Below, piece after piece: positions 1-8,428 of a stretch of DNA of 64,000 nt. The stretch covers positions 140,736 to 204,735 of the forward strand of contig CAZEDW010000002.1 in NCBI GenBank assembly GCA_964510955.1, in the 5' to 3' direction. The translations under genes and the position numbers were made by a program. Origin of the DNA: JAFLCM01 sp964510955 (GTDB lineage Bacteria; Planctomycetota; Phycisphaerae; Phycisphaerales; UBA1924). Position 1 is the stretch's first letter; each line of letters starts with the position of its first letter. The notes under the pieces were generated by a model. The model did no database searches and was not told the origin of the DNA. It saw only the letters and a program-made list of their open reading frames with translations.

Positions 1-678
1 GAAGGCGAGGGCACGGAGCGAGCCGCGGGCTTGAGCGAGAGGCTTGGGCAACGCGGCGTCGCTTTGCCGGGCAGGCTCCGAGCCAGCGCTTGCAGCATTC
101 CGGTAGCCGAGCGTGAGCAGCATGAGCGGGGCGAGGACGAGCGCGTTCTGACGGTCGAGCGTGAGCAGGGCGAGCGCGGCTCCGACAAGGGCGGCGCCGA
201 TCGATGTTCGATGGTCGCGGGCGCGGGCCCAGAGCCAGAGGGTGAGCACGCTGAGGAAGGTGGTGAGGGTCGTCTTCTGGATGATGGTGCAGGCGAAGAT
301 GTCGGTGGGGCACAGCGCGAGGAGGATCGCGGCGGGGAGGGCGCAGCGGGGGTTGATCCAGCGCGCGGCGGCGCGGGCAAGCAAGATGCAGGCGAAGGAG
401 GAGAGGACGCACTGGAATAGGCGCGGGGCCCAGTCGCCGGTGCCGCCGAGGGCCTTGATGGCCGCGAGGACGCAGGCGTAGAGCGGGGCGTGCATGAAGT
501 CGGGCGGGCCGAGCCAGTCGCCGGCGGCGATGGCGCTGGCGCGGGTCTCATAGACGAGCGCATCGGAGAGGCGGACGCTGAAGAAGCCGAGGTGATGGAG
601 CTGCCAGAGCGCGATGAGGCGGAGCAGCAGGGCCAGGGCGAAGACGGCGGCGAGCGTGATGGCGGGGCGGCGCGTCAC
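1..678 (-). CDS. GT-C membrane glycosyltransferase (ArnT/PMT-like), cut by the left edge
   Basis: The reverse strand is open from a GTG at 678 to the window edge (226 codons). The product opens with a membrane segment (about residues 7-25). A loop follows with D39 and Y43-E44 and then an AGDW...HAPLY stretch, which is the layout of the first periplasmic loop of ArnT/protein-mannosyltransferase enzymes. Several more hydrophobic segments follow. Members of that superfamily move a sugar from a polyprenyl-phosphate carrier to lipid, protein or glycan; the acceptor here cannot be told. The start is inferred: no ATG occurs before about residue 62 and no clear Shine-Dalgarno is seen. It lies 61 bases downstream of the pilin-like gene on the same strand. 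The C-terminal part is outside the window. Confidence 0.7.
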   Translation of the reverse strand, partial: MTRRPAITLAAVFALALLLRLIALWQLHHLGFFSVRLSDALVYETRASAIAAGDWLGPPDFMHAPLYACVLAAIKALGGTGDWAPRLFQCVLSSFACILLARAAARWINPRCALPAAILLALCPTDIFACTIIQKTTLTTFLSVLTLWLWARARDHRTSIGAALVGAALALLTLDRQNALVLAPLMLLTLGYRNAASAGSEPARQSDAALPKPLAQARGSLRALAF

Positions 679-739
679 CGGGGCAGGGTAGTGGATGCCC
701 GGCGCCGGGCCGGTGCTCCGATTGGGCCGGATTGACTGA

Positions 740-1627
740 CTATGGGCCCTTGATGAACCAGGCGAGGTGCTCGACCTCGCGCTCGGCCAGTTGGGTTGCG
801 CCGCCGTTGGGGCCCTTGTAGGCGTGGGTGCGGTTCTCCCAGTACCCCGCGTCGCGTCCCATCGGCGCGGCGTGACCGTCGAGGAATACGACGGGCCACG
901 GTGGGTTGGTGTTGTGGCGTCCGTAGGTCTCTGAATCGGTGTTGGACTCGATCTCAAAGGCTCGGCCTACGCTCCCGCGGGCGTGGCGATCGTTGTGCAT
1001 CGGGAAATAGACGGTCAGCGAATCGGCGATTGCGATGGTGCTGGATTGTCTGGCGACTGCGGAGGTTCTGCGCCATGTGTCCTGGAGCGGGGTCAGCTCC
1101 CAACCGCTGGTGACATCGCCGCTGTAGAGCTTCTCGCCGGTTTGGTCGTCGATACTGCCGCTGTTGTAGAGCCAGCGGTTGGCGCAGGAGTGCCAGATGG
1201 CCTGATGGTCCGTGTACTCGAGGTCGGTCTCGGGTGCGATCTCCGGGCAGCGCCACATCTCGGTGGGTGCGTAGAACGGTTCGAGCTTTGTGAAGGGGTG
1301 GTCGTCGTAGTAGGCCAGGAGACGGGCGAAGGTCCAGAACGTGCGCTCGAAGCCGGATTCCTCCTTTTTGTTCCAATAGAAGCCGCGGAAGGGCAATCCG
1401 TCGTTGTTGTCCCCCGTGTAGGCGTGCATGATCTGGCACTGGCTGCGGAGGTTGTTGATGCACATGGTGAAGCGTCCCGCCGCCCTGGCGCGTGAGAGCG
1501 CGGGCAACAGGAGTCCGATCAGCAGCGCGACCACGGCGACGACCACGAGCAGTTCGACCAGCGTGAACGCGCCCGAGGGGGCGCCGCCGGGAGTCCCGGC
1601 GCGGGCGCGGGGAGCCGAGGAGATCAT
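740..1627 (-). CDS. prepilin-type (type II pseudopilin-like) exported protein
   Basis: A 295-residue protein with a short charged leader followed by AFTLVELLVVVAVVALLIG and a long hydrophobic helix, the type IV prepilin/pseudopilin signal processed by a PilD-type peptidase. With Glu at +5, the -1 residue is Ala rather than the usual Gly. After the helix comes a planctomycete-type globular part (LPALSRAR, then CINNLRSQCQ). Near the C-terminus is RHNTN...VVFLDGHA, a His followed 11 residues later by Asp-Gly, resembling the H-X9-DG signature of planctomycete pseudopilins with a longer spacer. Such proteins are exported, but whether they form fibres is unclear. No other pilus or secretion gene is adjacent, so it may be a stand-alone secreted pseudopilin. 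Confidence 0.85.
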   Translation of the reverse strand: MISSAPRARAGTPGGAPSGAFTLVELLVVVAVVALLIGLLLPALSRARAAGRFTMCINNLRSQCQIMHAYTGDNNDGLPFRGFYWNKKEESGFERTFWTFARLLAYYDDHPFTKLEPFYAPTEMWRCPEIAPETDLEYTDHQAIWHSCANRWLYNSGSIDDQTGEKLYSGDVTSGWELTPLQDTWRRTSAVARQSSTIAIADSLTVYFPMHNDRHARGSVGRAFEIESNTDSETYGRHNTNPPWPVVFLDGHAAPMGRDAGYWENRTHAYKGPNGGATQLAEREVEHLAWFIKGP

Positions 1628-1692
1628 GCGCGGAGTCTACGCGTCCGGCGCAGCGTGAAGAAACTTCGCGGAACCGGTAGCCGATCTTGGGC

Positions 1693-2172
1693 TCAGCGAG
1701 TGCACGTGAGCATCTGGGCGTGTTCGCCCGAGGCAAGTGTGCCGGGTGTCAGCACGCGGGCGTAGAGGCGCGACCAGCCGGGGCGGAGCTCGTGCTTGAT
1801 CCGCCTGGAATCCGAGTCGGAGAACGAGGCGCGGATGGTCGAGCAGGGGGCGCAGTACGAGGCGATCTCGAGTTCAACGCCGGAGGTGAAGCGGAGGCGC
1901 GAGCCGGGGGTGAGGGCGGCCCACTGATTTGGCGTGATCTCTGAGAGCGTGAGGTTTTCGCCGGCGGTGCCGGGGGCGATGGGGTGTCCCTCGGCGCGGA
2001 GGGCCTCGATGAGCGAGAGGGCGTAGAGGCAGACGGCGCGGTCGGGGCCGCCGTGGTGCTTGAGGTCATTCTGACGGTCGCCCTCGACGCCGGCGCTGGA
2101 GACGCGGGCGGTGGGCACGGGCAGCTTGGGGACGCCGCCGTTGGATACGCTGATCTGGTGGATGCGGGGCAT
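1693..2172 (-). CDS. MOSC-domain protein
   Basis: A 159-residue protein resembling single-domain MOSC (molybdenum cofactor sulfurase C-terminal) proteins of the YiiM type. Visible hallmarks are an N-terminal SNGGVPK segment, GVEGDRQNDLKHHGG in the first third (the usual G-DRQ...HGG.DRAV pattern), APGTAGENLTL, and a Cys pair in SYCAPCSTI that matches the conserved cysteine region. MOSC domains bind sulfur or the molybdenum cofactor and serve in sulfur transfer or Moco-dependent reduction; the substrate is not known here. The ATG at 2172 starts right before the conserved N-terminus. It follows the beta-lactamase-like gene by 56 bases on the same strand. Confidence 0.85.
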   Translation of the reverse strand: MPRIHQISVSNGGVPKLPVPTARVSSAGVEGDRQNDLKHHGGPDRAVCLYALSLIEALRAEGHPIAPGTAGENLTLSEITPNQWAALTPGSRLRFTSGVELEIASYCAPCSTIRASFSDSDSRRIKHELRPGWSRLYARVLTPGTLASGEHAQMLTCTR

Positions 2173-2228
2173 GCGGGGTTGGCGGCGCGGGGGATGGGCC
2201 GGCGTGCACCGGGGGGGTACCGCGGAGG

Positions 2229-3449
2229 TTATTGCGGGATCGGCGATTGGGCGTTGGAGAACATTTCGAGGATGGTGGCGAGGGCCTCGTTGCAGGCGGC
2301 CTGGCCTTCGCCGGTGTTGGTGGCGACGACGACGCCGAGGTCTTTGTCGGGGAGGATGGCCATGAGGGTGAAGAAGGTGCCGGCGCTGCCGTTGTGGACG
2401 TGGGCGGTCTCGGCGTTGAGCTTTCGGACGCCCCAGCCGCAGGCGTAGTCGCCCTCGGGCTTGTGGAGCTCGCGGGCGGTGTCGGGCTTGAGGATGGAGT
2501 CTTCGCCGCGGAGTGATTTGAGGTGGGACTGGGCGAAACGGGCGAAGTCGGCGATGGAGCAGTTGACGTCGCCGGCGGGGGCGAGGACGGTCTGGAGCTT
2601 GTAGTCGGGGTCGAGGGGCTGGGCGGGGGTGGCGGGGCCGGTGAGGTGGCCGCGCGGCTGGTCGGGGTGATCGGGGGACGCGGGCCAGCCGAAGCCGGCG
2701 GATTCCATGTGCAAGGGCTTGAAGACGCGCTCGCGGACGAGGTCGTCCCAGGCCTTGCCGGTGGCCTGCTCGGCGATGGCGCCGGCGACGGCGTAACCGG
2801 CGTTGGAGTAGAAGAACTTTTCGCCCGGATCGAGGGCGGGGGCCTTGGAGAGGAGCTCTTTGACGAACGCGGCGCGGCGCTCGCGGCTGGCGCCGGTGAG
2901 CGCCTTGAACATGTCGAAGTCGGGCGAGCCGCCGTCGGTGAACGAGGCCAGGCCGGCGCGGTGGCGGAGGAGCTGGGCGAGGGTGACCTTCTTGAACGCC
3001 TCGTTCATCCGGGGCGCGGCGTCGGGGAGGGCATGCGCCAGCGTGGTGTCCCAGGAGAGCTTTTTCTCTTCCACCAGCGTGCCGATGAGCGTGGCGGTGA
3101 TGGCCTTGGTGCACGAGCCGAGGTGCCAGCGGTCGTCGATGGTGACGGCGGCGGGCTCTGAGCGGGCGCGGACGCCGATGGCGGCCCGGGCCTTGATCTC
3201 ACGGGAATCGAAGACGGCGGCGGCGAGCGCCGGGGTGTGGTGGCGGACCAGCAGGGGGACGAGGGTGTCTTTGAGCTGGCGGTCGGCGTCGGCCGGGGCG
3301 GGGATGGCGGGCGGCTGCGCGCCGGGGATGCGCGGGGCGGGGTCGCCGATGGGCGGCTGCGTCGGCGTGGCCTGACGCGCGGGGGCCGGGGGCAGCAGGC
3401 ACGCGAGCAGGAACGCGGCGGCGGTGGATCGCGGGAAGCGGTGGGGCAT
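2229..3449 (-). CDS. serine hydrolase of the beta-lactamase / penicillin-binding fold
   Basis: A 406-residue exported protein with a signal peptide (hydrophobic stretch about residues 8-22, AAAFLLACLLPPAPA). The three class C/DD-peptidase motifs are present in order: S-x-x-K as SCTK (LGSCTKAITATL), Y-x-N as YSNAGY, and a KTG-equivalent HNGSAG near the C-terminus. The serine and lysine needed for acylation are therefore present. Family members are beta-lactamases, esterases or D-aminopeptidases, and the sequence does not say which. The ATG at 3449 is preferred over an in-frame ATG at 3464 because it has a GGAG ribosome site seven bases upstream, and because the region near 3464 carries the terminator of the gene before it. 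Confidence 0.88.
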   Translation of the reverse strand: MPHRFPRSTAAAFLLACLLPPAPARQATPTQPPIGDPAPRIPGAQPPAIPAPADADRQLKDTLVPLLVRHHTPALAAAVFDSREIKARAAIGVRARSEPAAVTIDDRWHLGSCTKAITATLIGTLVEEKKLSWDTTLAHALPDAAPRMNEAFKKVTLAQLLRHRAGLASFTDGGSPDFDMFKALTGASRERRAAFVKELLSKAPALDPGEKFFYSNAGYAVAGAIAEQATGKAWDDLVRERVFKPLHMESAGFGWPASPDHPDQPRGHLTGPATPAQPLDPDYKLQTVLAPAGDVNCSIADFARFAQSHLKSLRGEDSILKPDTARELHKPEGDYACGWGVRKLNAETAHVHNGSAGTFFTLMAILPDKDLGVVVATNTGEGQAACNEALATILEMFSNAQSPIPQ

Positions 3450-3462
3450 GGGCGGCTCCGGC

Positions 3463-3497
3463 AAAGAAAAACCCGGCGGCTTTGCGGGCCCGCCGGG
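3463..3497 (-). terminator. Rho-independent terminator after the DUF6263-like gene
   Basis: On the minus strand a 9-bp GC stem (arms about 3471-3479 and 3490-3498, loop of about ten bases) is followed directly by five T residues (3471-3467). It sits 50 bases after the stop of the gene ending at 3546 and just before the beta-lactamase-like gene, so it separates two transcription units on the same strand. Confidence 0.8.
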
Positions 3498-3545
3498 TGG
3501 GTTGTACCAGCTTGTGCGGCGCGGGGATGCCCGGGCGGGGCGATA

Positions 3546-4406
3546 TCAGTCGAGGCGCTTGAGGGTGACGATGGTGGAGCCCTCGATGGAGACGCCCATG
3601 TCGGCGTTGGCGATGCTGAGCTTCTGGACGCCGTTGAGCGAGGCGAGGGTGCCGGTCTTGGTGTCCCAGAAGGTGTCGCCCTTGATGGAGCCTTCCTTGA
3701 GGTCCATGCCGGGGGGCGTGTTGCCGTCCTTGAACTTGAGGGTGCTGTCGAAGGAGACGGTGGCGACGTTGTCTTTGACTTCCTTGAGGGTGAGGTTGGC
3801 CTCGCTCTGGAGGTTGCCCATGGGGCCGGCGCCGGCGATGGGGTCGGTCTGCTTCCACGACTCGCCGACGGCCGTGAGCGGCTCGCCCTGCTTGACGCGG
3901 AACAGGGCGCGGTAGGTGGACTTGACGGCCTCGGGGTTGTTCATGGTGGGGATTCCCTCGGGGATCTTGACGTCCTTGATCTCGCCGTCGAGGGCGACGT
4001 CAAAGGTGAGGGCCTTGCCGACGAGGGGTCGGAACATGCCGGCGACGGGGTTGCCGGCGTCCTTGTCGGCGGGGTCGTCGGTGTCGAGGCTGATGTCGCC
4101 CATGGGGCTGCCCTTGACCTTGAGGACGACGCGGGTGACGGTGAGCTCGACCTGGGCGCCGGACTCGCTGACGGTCACGACCTTGCGGGTGACGTACATG
4201 GTCTGCTGCTGGCTGGTCTTGTTCTCGGTTTCGCCGCGCTTCATGAGGGCGTCGCTGTTCTGATCGATGGAGTATTTGTGCTCCTGGCCGGCGACGAACT
4301 TGGGCTTGAGATCGACCTTGTCGCCCTCGGCGCGGGCCTGGGCGGTGAAGACGCACGCGGCGGCGGCGGCGGCGAGGGCGAGGCGGGTGAAGAACGGCTG
4401 TTTCAT
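3546..4406 (-). CDS. exported DUF6263-like protein of unknown function
   Basis: A 286-residue protein with a clear signal peptide (RLALAAAAAACVFTAQARA, cleavage after about residue 26). The mature part has the look of DUF6263-type proteins: an early GQEHKYSIDQ segment, alternating beta strands (VVTVSESGAQVELTVTRV), a DVALDGEIKDV strand, and a late DTKTGTLASL segment. No catalytic motif is visible. It probably folds as a periplasmic or surface beta-rich protein. A terminator follows it, so it is likely a single-gene unit. The family assignment is by pattern only and the function is unknown. Confidence 0.8.
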   Translation of the reverse strand: MKQPFFTRLALAAAAAACVFTAQARAEGDKVDLKPKFVAGQEHKYSIDQNSDALMKRGETENKTSQQQTMYVTRKVVTVSESGAQVELTVTRVVLKVKGSPMGDISLDTDDPADKDAGNPVAGMFRPLVGKALTFDVALDGEIKDVKIPEGIPTMNNPEAVKSTYRALFRVKQGEPLTAVGESWKQTDPIAGAGPMGNLQSEANLTLKEVKDNVATVSFDSTLKFKDGNTPPGMDLKEGSIKGDTFWDTKTGTLASLNGVQKLSIANADMGVSIEGSTIVTLKRLD

Positions 4407-4677
4407 GCGGGTCGTCCGCCGCGGCGGACGCCTCCAAGGGGGTGGTTGGGGTTAGAGATTCTGAGTGGGGATGGTAGCGGGGTGGGGGGTGACGGGTGCT
4501 CTCATTTGGCGCCTCGGCACGGCGAGCCAAGCCCGATCCGAACCGACAACCGGGTGGGCCCGCGTTGGCGAAAAAGGCATGCTCATGCCCGAGCGGGAAG
4601 GAGGCATTGAGTCCGTGCCGCCACAGGCGGTGACTTCACCGGCTCTGGTGCTGGCGGGGTGGTGGGAGACCACAAAG

Positions 4678-4716
4678 CACTGTTGTCCCCGAAGACGGGG
4701 CCAACAGTGGCACGGG
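4678..4716 (+). repeat. REP-like hairpin, copy 1, with GCACGGG tail
   Basis: An imperfect inverted repeat: CACTGTTG-type left arm at 4678-4690 and complementary right arm ending CAACAGTG at 4709, followed directly by GCACGGG (4710-4716). It shares its outer CACTG/CAGTG ends and the same tail with the next copy 75 bases on, though the stems differ in sequence. That is how REP-type elements look. It is not followed by a T-tract, so it is not an intrinsic terminator. Confidence 0.55.
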
Positions 4717-4783
4717 TTCAGTGTTACCTGCCGGAACGGCCCAGCACGACCGCGGAGAGCAGCGCGAGCACTACGCTCAAGAG

Positions 4784-4818
4784 CACTGACTTCGCAGGGC
4801 CGAAGTCAGTGGCACGGG
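4784..4818 (+). repeat. REP-like hairpin, copy 2, with GCACGGG tail
   Basis: CACTGACTTCG (4784-4794) pairs with CGAAGTCAGTG (4801-4811) as a perfect 11-bp stem with a 6-base loop, followed by GCACGGG (4812-4818). Ends and tail match copy 1. A further CAGTGCCACCCG string follows at about 4826, reminiscent of the same tail. Confidence 0.6.
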
Positions 4819-5022
4819 GGAAAGTCAGTGCCACCCGCCCGTGAAGTGCCGAAGCGCACGGGGCGTTCACACGGGATCGCGCCGCTTGCCGGCGCGGCGT
4901 CCACACGACGGGAAGCGGGTACGGCACAGCGTTGTTTGCGGCGCGTGGGATTGCGGGGCACGCCATTTCGACCGTCGAGCGGCGGTGTGCCGTTGAGCGT
5001 TTGTCTGCGTTACGCTTGTTGG

Positions 5023-5841
5023 GTGCCGACTTCGCCCTCACTCGCTGATCACGTTTTGCTCTACGGGGCGCTGGGGCTGCTGGGGCTGGTGGTGGGCGGT
5101 ATCGGCACGCTGATCGGGGCGGGGGGTGGGTTCTTGCTGATGCCGATCCTGGTGCTGCTGTACCCGACGGGCAGGCCGGAGGTGCTGGCGAGCATTTCGC
5201 TGGCGGTGGTGTTCTTTAACGCCGTGTCGGGGAGCATCGGCTATGCGCGGCAGAAGAAGATCGACTACCGGTCGGGGGCCGTGTTCCTGGCGACGGGGGT
5301 GCCGGGGGCGGTGCTTGGTGCGATGGTGACGTCGCGGGTGCCCAAGGCGGTGTTTGATCTTTGGCTGGGCACGCTGCTGGTCGTGGTGAGCGCGGTGCTG
5401 GTGGTGGCGGGGACGCTGCGGCCGGTCGCGGGCGAGGGGGCGGCGGGGAGCGAGGTGGGGCGGCCGTCGGCGCGGGGGGCGGTGCTGAGCCTGTTCGTGG
5501 GGTTTGTGTCGAGCCTTCTGGGGATCGGCGGGGGGATCGTGCACGTGCCGGGGATGGTGTACCTGCTGCGGTTCCCGGTGCACATCGCGGCGGGGACGTC
5601 GCACTTCGTGCTGGCCTTCACGGCGCTGGCGGGCACGGCGTCGCACGTGCTGCACGGGGAGTTCACGTCGGGCTACCGGCGGACGGCGGCGCTGGCGTTG
5701 GGGGCGGTGATCGGCGCGCAGATCGGGGCGAGGCTGTCGAAGCGAACGCCCGCCGCGTGGATCATGCGGGTGCTGGCGGTGGCGCTAGGGGCGGTGGGGG
5801 TGCGGGTGGTGATGCAGGCGATCGGGGCGCACACGCCGTGA
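5023..5841 (+). CDS. TSUP-family (TauE/SafE, DUF81) membrane permease
   Basis: A 272-residue polytopic membrane protein with about eight hydrophobic segments in two repeated halves. Each half opens with the family's glycine-rich motif: GGIGTLIGAGGGFLLMP near the N-terminus and SSLLGIGGGIVHVPG in the middle. TSUP proteins move sulfite, sulfonates, sulfoacetate or other small organic anions across the inner membrane, often as exporters; the substrate cannot be told here. The GTG at 5023 is chosen because it starts just ahead of the first membrane segment. The same frame is open further upstream, but that part is compositionally unlike protein and covers the palindromes. A sulfate adenylyltransferase gene exists in the window but is 45 kb away. 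Confidence 0.85.
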   Translation: MPTSPSLADHVLLYGALGLLGLVVGGIGTLIGAGGGFLLMPILVLLYPTGRPEVLASISLAVVFFNAVSGSIGYARQKKIDYRSGAVFLATGVPGAVLGAMVTSRVPKAVFDLWLGTLLVVVSAVLVVAGTLRPVAGEGAAGSEVGRPSARGAVLSLFVGFVSSLLGIGGGIVHVPGMVYLLRFPVHIAAGTSHFVLAFTALAGTASHVLHGEFTSGYRRTAALALGAVIGAQIGARLSKRTPAAWIMRVLAVALGAVGVRVVMQAIGAHTP

Positions 5842-5865
5842 TGGCTGGTGGGCCCGGTCAGGGTG

Positions 5866-7050
5866 TTACACCCCGCAGCCGAACGAGCCGAGCAGGATCG
5901 TCAGGTCGGCGGTGTTGACGAAGCCGTCGGCGTTGAGGTCGCCGCTGGTGCCCGTCGGAACCGATGCGCCGAAGTGGCCCAGGAGGGCGGTGAGGTCGGC
6001 GGTGTTGACGACGCCGTCACCCGTCACGTCGCCGGGGCACGGCGGGGTGAGGATGAAGGCGCGGTAGAGCCCCGCGTGGCTTCCCCAGCCGGCGATGCGT
6101 CCGCCGGGGCTGATGGCGCTGGCGACCTGAAGCTCCCAGCCCGAGGCGGGGTTGATGCGGGTGTTGAGGTCGGTGAGCACGCCGCCTTCCCAGATGGCGG
6201 CGTGGTAGTCGGCGGTGCCGACGATGACGCCGGCGCCGTTGATGGCGTAGGCGGCGCTGTTCTTGCCCGCGGGGGCGCCGAGGTCGGTGCGGAGGGTGAC
6301 GGCGCCGGCGCCGTTGATGGTGAAGGCGAAGGCGTGTGCGGGGCCTCCCGCTGGGGTATCGGAGACGCCGACGACGGTGCCGGCGGTGTTGATGGCGTAG
6401 GCCTGGCTGGTGAGGCCGCCGAGGGTGCCGAGGTCGAGGGCGACGGCGTTCTGCCAAAGGCAGGCGTGCATGGCGGCGTCGCCGGTGGTGAACGATCCGC
6501 CGACGATGCGGCCGAGGTCGTCGATGCCCATGGCGGAGCTTTGGGAGCCGCCGAGGGTGCCGAGGTCTGTCAGCGTTGAGCCGCTGTAGGAGCAGGCGTG
6601 GTCGAAGGCGAGGGCGACGGCGTTGGAGAATGGCATGGCGCCGACGATGACGCCGGAGGCGTTGATGGCGCGGGGCGCCCAGGGGCCGAGGTCTTCGGTG
6701 AGTCCGGAGGTGACGCGGAAGGCGCGGGGCGTGGTGCGGCTGAGGGTGTATGACGTGCCGACGATGACGCCGCTGGGGTTGACGGCGAAGGCGTGGCTCT
6801 GGGTGTTGCCGGCGAGCGGGACGCCGAGGTCGATCTGTACGCCGGCGGCCCATGAGAAGCCGCGGTAGTTGGCGCTGGGGACAAGCATGCAGGCCCCGAC
6901 GGCGTCGCCGGCGTCGTTGACGCCCGAGGCGTAGACGATCGGGCCGCCGAGCGTGCCGAGGTCGGTGATGGTGTAGTTGGCTGCGTGGGCGGCGCCGGCG
7001 AGAGCGAGCAGGAGTGCGGCGCGGGTCGCGTGGCGGGTGGTGGTGTGCAT
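5866..7050 (-). CDS. secreted HAF-repeat protein with C-terminal dockerin-like pair
   Basis: A 394-residue protein. The signal peptide (AALLLALAGAAHA) ends near residue 22. The body is made of about seven repeats of the HAF type, each with a D-LGTLGG core and an A-x-x-IN-x-x-G-x-(I/V)VG core. This repeat is often found in large extracellular planctomycete and proteobacterial proteins and likely forms a beta-propeller or beta-solenoid. The last 60 residues start CPGDVTGDGVVNTADLTAL, repeat as GDLNADGFVNTADLTIL, and end in Cys-Gly-Val: two EF-hand-like calcium loops of dockerin type. The ATG at 7050 has a GAGG site upstream and directly precedes the signal peptide. It is 103 bases downstream of the heptaheme cytochrome gene on the same strand. 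Confidence 0.85.
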   Translation of the reverse strand: MHTTTRHATRAALLLALAGAAHAANYTITDLGTLGGPIVYASGVNDAGDAVGACMLVPSANYRGFSWAAGVQIDLGVPLAGNTQSHAFAVNPSGVIVGTSYTLSRTTPRAFRVTSGLTEDLGPWAPRAINASGVIVGAMPFSNAVALAFDHACSYSGSTLTDLGTLGGSQSSAMGIDDLGRIVGGSFTTGDAAMHACLWQNAVALDLGTLGGLTSQAYAINTAGTVVGVSDTPAGGPAHAFAFTINGAGAVTLRTDLGAPAGKNSAAYAINGAGVIVGTADYHAAIWEGGVLTDLNTRINPASGWELQVASAISPGGRIAGWGSHAGLYRAFILTPPCPGDVTGDGVVNTADLTALLGHFGASVPTGTSGDLNADGFVNTADLTILLGSFGCGV

Positions 7051-7153
7051 GGGAACCTCGCGAGGGCGGGGGTGGGGGTGGGGCGGCGGGGTTGGGAGTT
7101 GAGTCCTGAGGTCCTTGGTTGTGAAGTCCTTGGGTCCTGGGGTCTCTGCGGGA

Positions 7154-8428
7154 TCAGTCATTGACCTTGTGGAAGAAGTTCTCTGACGGCTGCGCGGTGT
7201 GGCAGACGGTGCATGAGCCGGGGACGCTGGCGATGGGGCCGGCGGCGCCCTGGAGCCGGATGGACTGGAAGTTGTCGAGGTCGTTGGGGGAGGGGGTCAT
7301 GGCGTGGGGGCTGCTGTGGCAGGTGATGCACTGCACGCCGCCGTGGCCTACGGACTCTTTGAAGAGCTTGCCGGGCTGCTCGAAGTCGAAGCCGGGGCGG
7401 GAGTGGCAGTCGCCGCAGCGCGGGAGCGTGACCCAGGGGTTGCGGGCGGGGTTGCCGACCTCGGCCATGCCCTGGTGGCAGGAGTGGCAGTTCATGCCGC
7501 GCGAGGCGTGGACGTCGCGGAGGCAGTTGGTGCGGACGCCGGGGTGGCAGGCGTAGCACTCGTTGGTAAGCCCGGCGGCGGCCATGCGGGGCGCGTGGGC
7601 GCCGTGCATGGCGGCGGAGAGGTTGGAGATGCCGGGCTGGCCGGGCGCGCCGAGTGCGTTGTCGGCGTGGCAGGCGGCGCAGAGCACGGGCTTCTGCGCT
7701 TCGAGCGTGGTGCCGTGCAGGCGGTCGTGGGCGCGGAGGATGTCGGTGGCGGTGGAGATGCCGGGGGTCTTGTGGCAGAGCTGGCAGGCCATCTCCCACG
7801 AGACGGGGACGACGGCCTGGGTCTGGGCCTGGATGACGCCGGAGGTGTTCTTGACGGTGACGGTGGCGAGCGGATAGGGATTGTCGCGGCCGGTGTCGTC
7901 GACGGGGATGACGGGGATGCCGACGGCGTGCCAGTCGCCGTTGCCGGTGGTGGTCATATTGCCGGCCATGCGTGTGCCGGTGACGCCGGTGTCGGGAGGG
8001 ACGGCGGCGCCGAGGAGCTGCTGGGCGTAGCGCCAGAAGTTGGTCTTGTCGGCGCCGTGGGTGTTGCTGGGGAGGTTGTATGAAACCGTGACGCCGCTGG
8101 TCTGGATGTGCGGCTCGGCCCCGCGCCGCAGCACCTGGGCCCGGAGCGTGTTGAACGGGGGCAGGATCATCATCTCGCTGAAGTCCTGCTGCATGCAGTG
8201 CATGCCCAGGTCGTTGGCGGCGATAACGACCATGGGGGTGGTGACGGCCTGATCGCTGGGGGCGCCGCCGGCGTCCGGGGTTGAGCCGGGGCCGGCGGCC
8301 AGGGCGGGGGCGTGGGCGGGGGGCTGGGCGAGCGCGATCGCACCGAACACGGCCGCCGCAGCGCCGGTGGCGGCGAGGGCGAGCATCCGGGCGCGGGGGG
8401 TGTGAAGCTGGCGAAGTCGTGCAAGCAT
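7154..8428 (-). CDS. exported heptaheme c-type cytochrome
   Basis: A 424-residue protein with an N-terminal signal segment (MLALAATGAAAAVFGAIALA). A non-heme domain of about 160 residues follows, starting ANDLGMHCMQQDFSEM and ILPPFNTLRAQVL. Then come seven CXXCH heme sites: CQLCH, CAACH, CYACH, CHSCH, CGDCH, CITCH and CTVCH, many with extra histidines nearby that could be distal ligands. It should be periplasmic and act in electron transfer; the partner is unknown. The ATG at 8428 is preferred over one at 8488 because a GAGGAG ribosome site sits just upstream and the signal peptide follows. The neighbouring HAF-dockerin gene downstream may be cotranscribed. Confidence 0.88.
   Translation of the reverse strand: MLARLRQLHTPRARMLALAATGAAAAVFGAIALAQPPAHAPALAAGPGSTPDAGGAPSDQAVTTPMVVIAANDLGMHCMQQDFSEMMILPPFNTLRAQVLRRGAEPHIQTSGVTVSYNLPSNTHGADKTNFWRYAQQLLGAAVPPDTGVTGTRMAGNMTTTGNGDWHAVGIPVIPVDDTGRDNPYPLATVTVKNTSGVIQAQTQAVVPVSWEMACQLCHKTPGISTATDILRAHDRLHGTTLEAQKPVLCAACHADNALGAPGQPGISNLSAAMHGAHAPRMAAAGLTNECYACHPGVRTNCLRDVHASRGMNCHSCHQGMAEVGNPARNPWVTLPRCGDCHSRPGFDFEQPGKLFKESVGHGGVQCITCHSSPHAMTPSPNDLDNFQSIRLQGAAGPIASVPGSCTVCHTAQPSENFFHKVND

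Larger units (their letters stand above)
4407..5022. other. 616-base gene-free stretch rich in short palindromes
   Basis: No convincing gene is seen on either strand between the DUF6263-like gene and the TSUP gene. The stretch holds several short inverted repeats: 4576-4589 (GGCAT/ATGCC), 4618-4630 (CCGCC/GGCGG), and two REP-like hairpins listed separately. Any reading frames here are short, have unlikely composition, and run through the palindromes. The two flanking genes are divergent, so their promoters must lie here, but no good -10/-35 pair stands out. Confidence 0.5.

Noticed and set aside
31..735. Plus-strand frames at the left edge
   Set aside because: Composition is not protein-like. 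The minus strand in the same place encodes a continuous membrane protein with the GT-C loop pattern.
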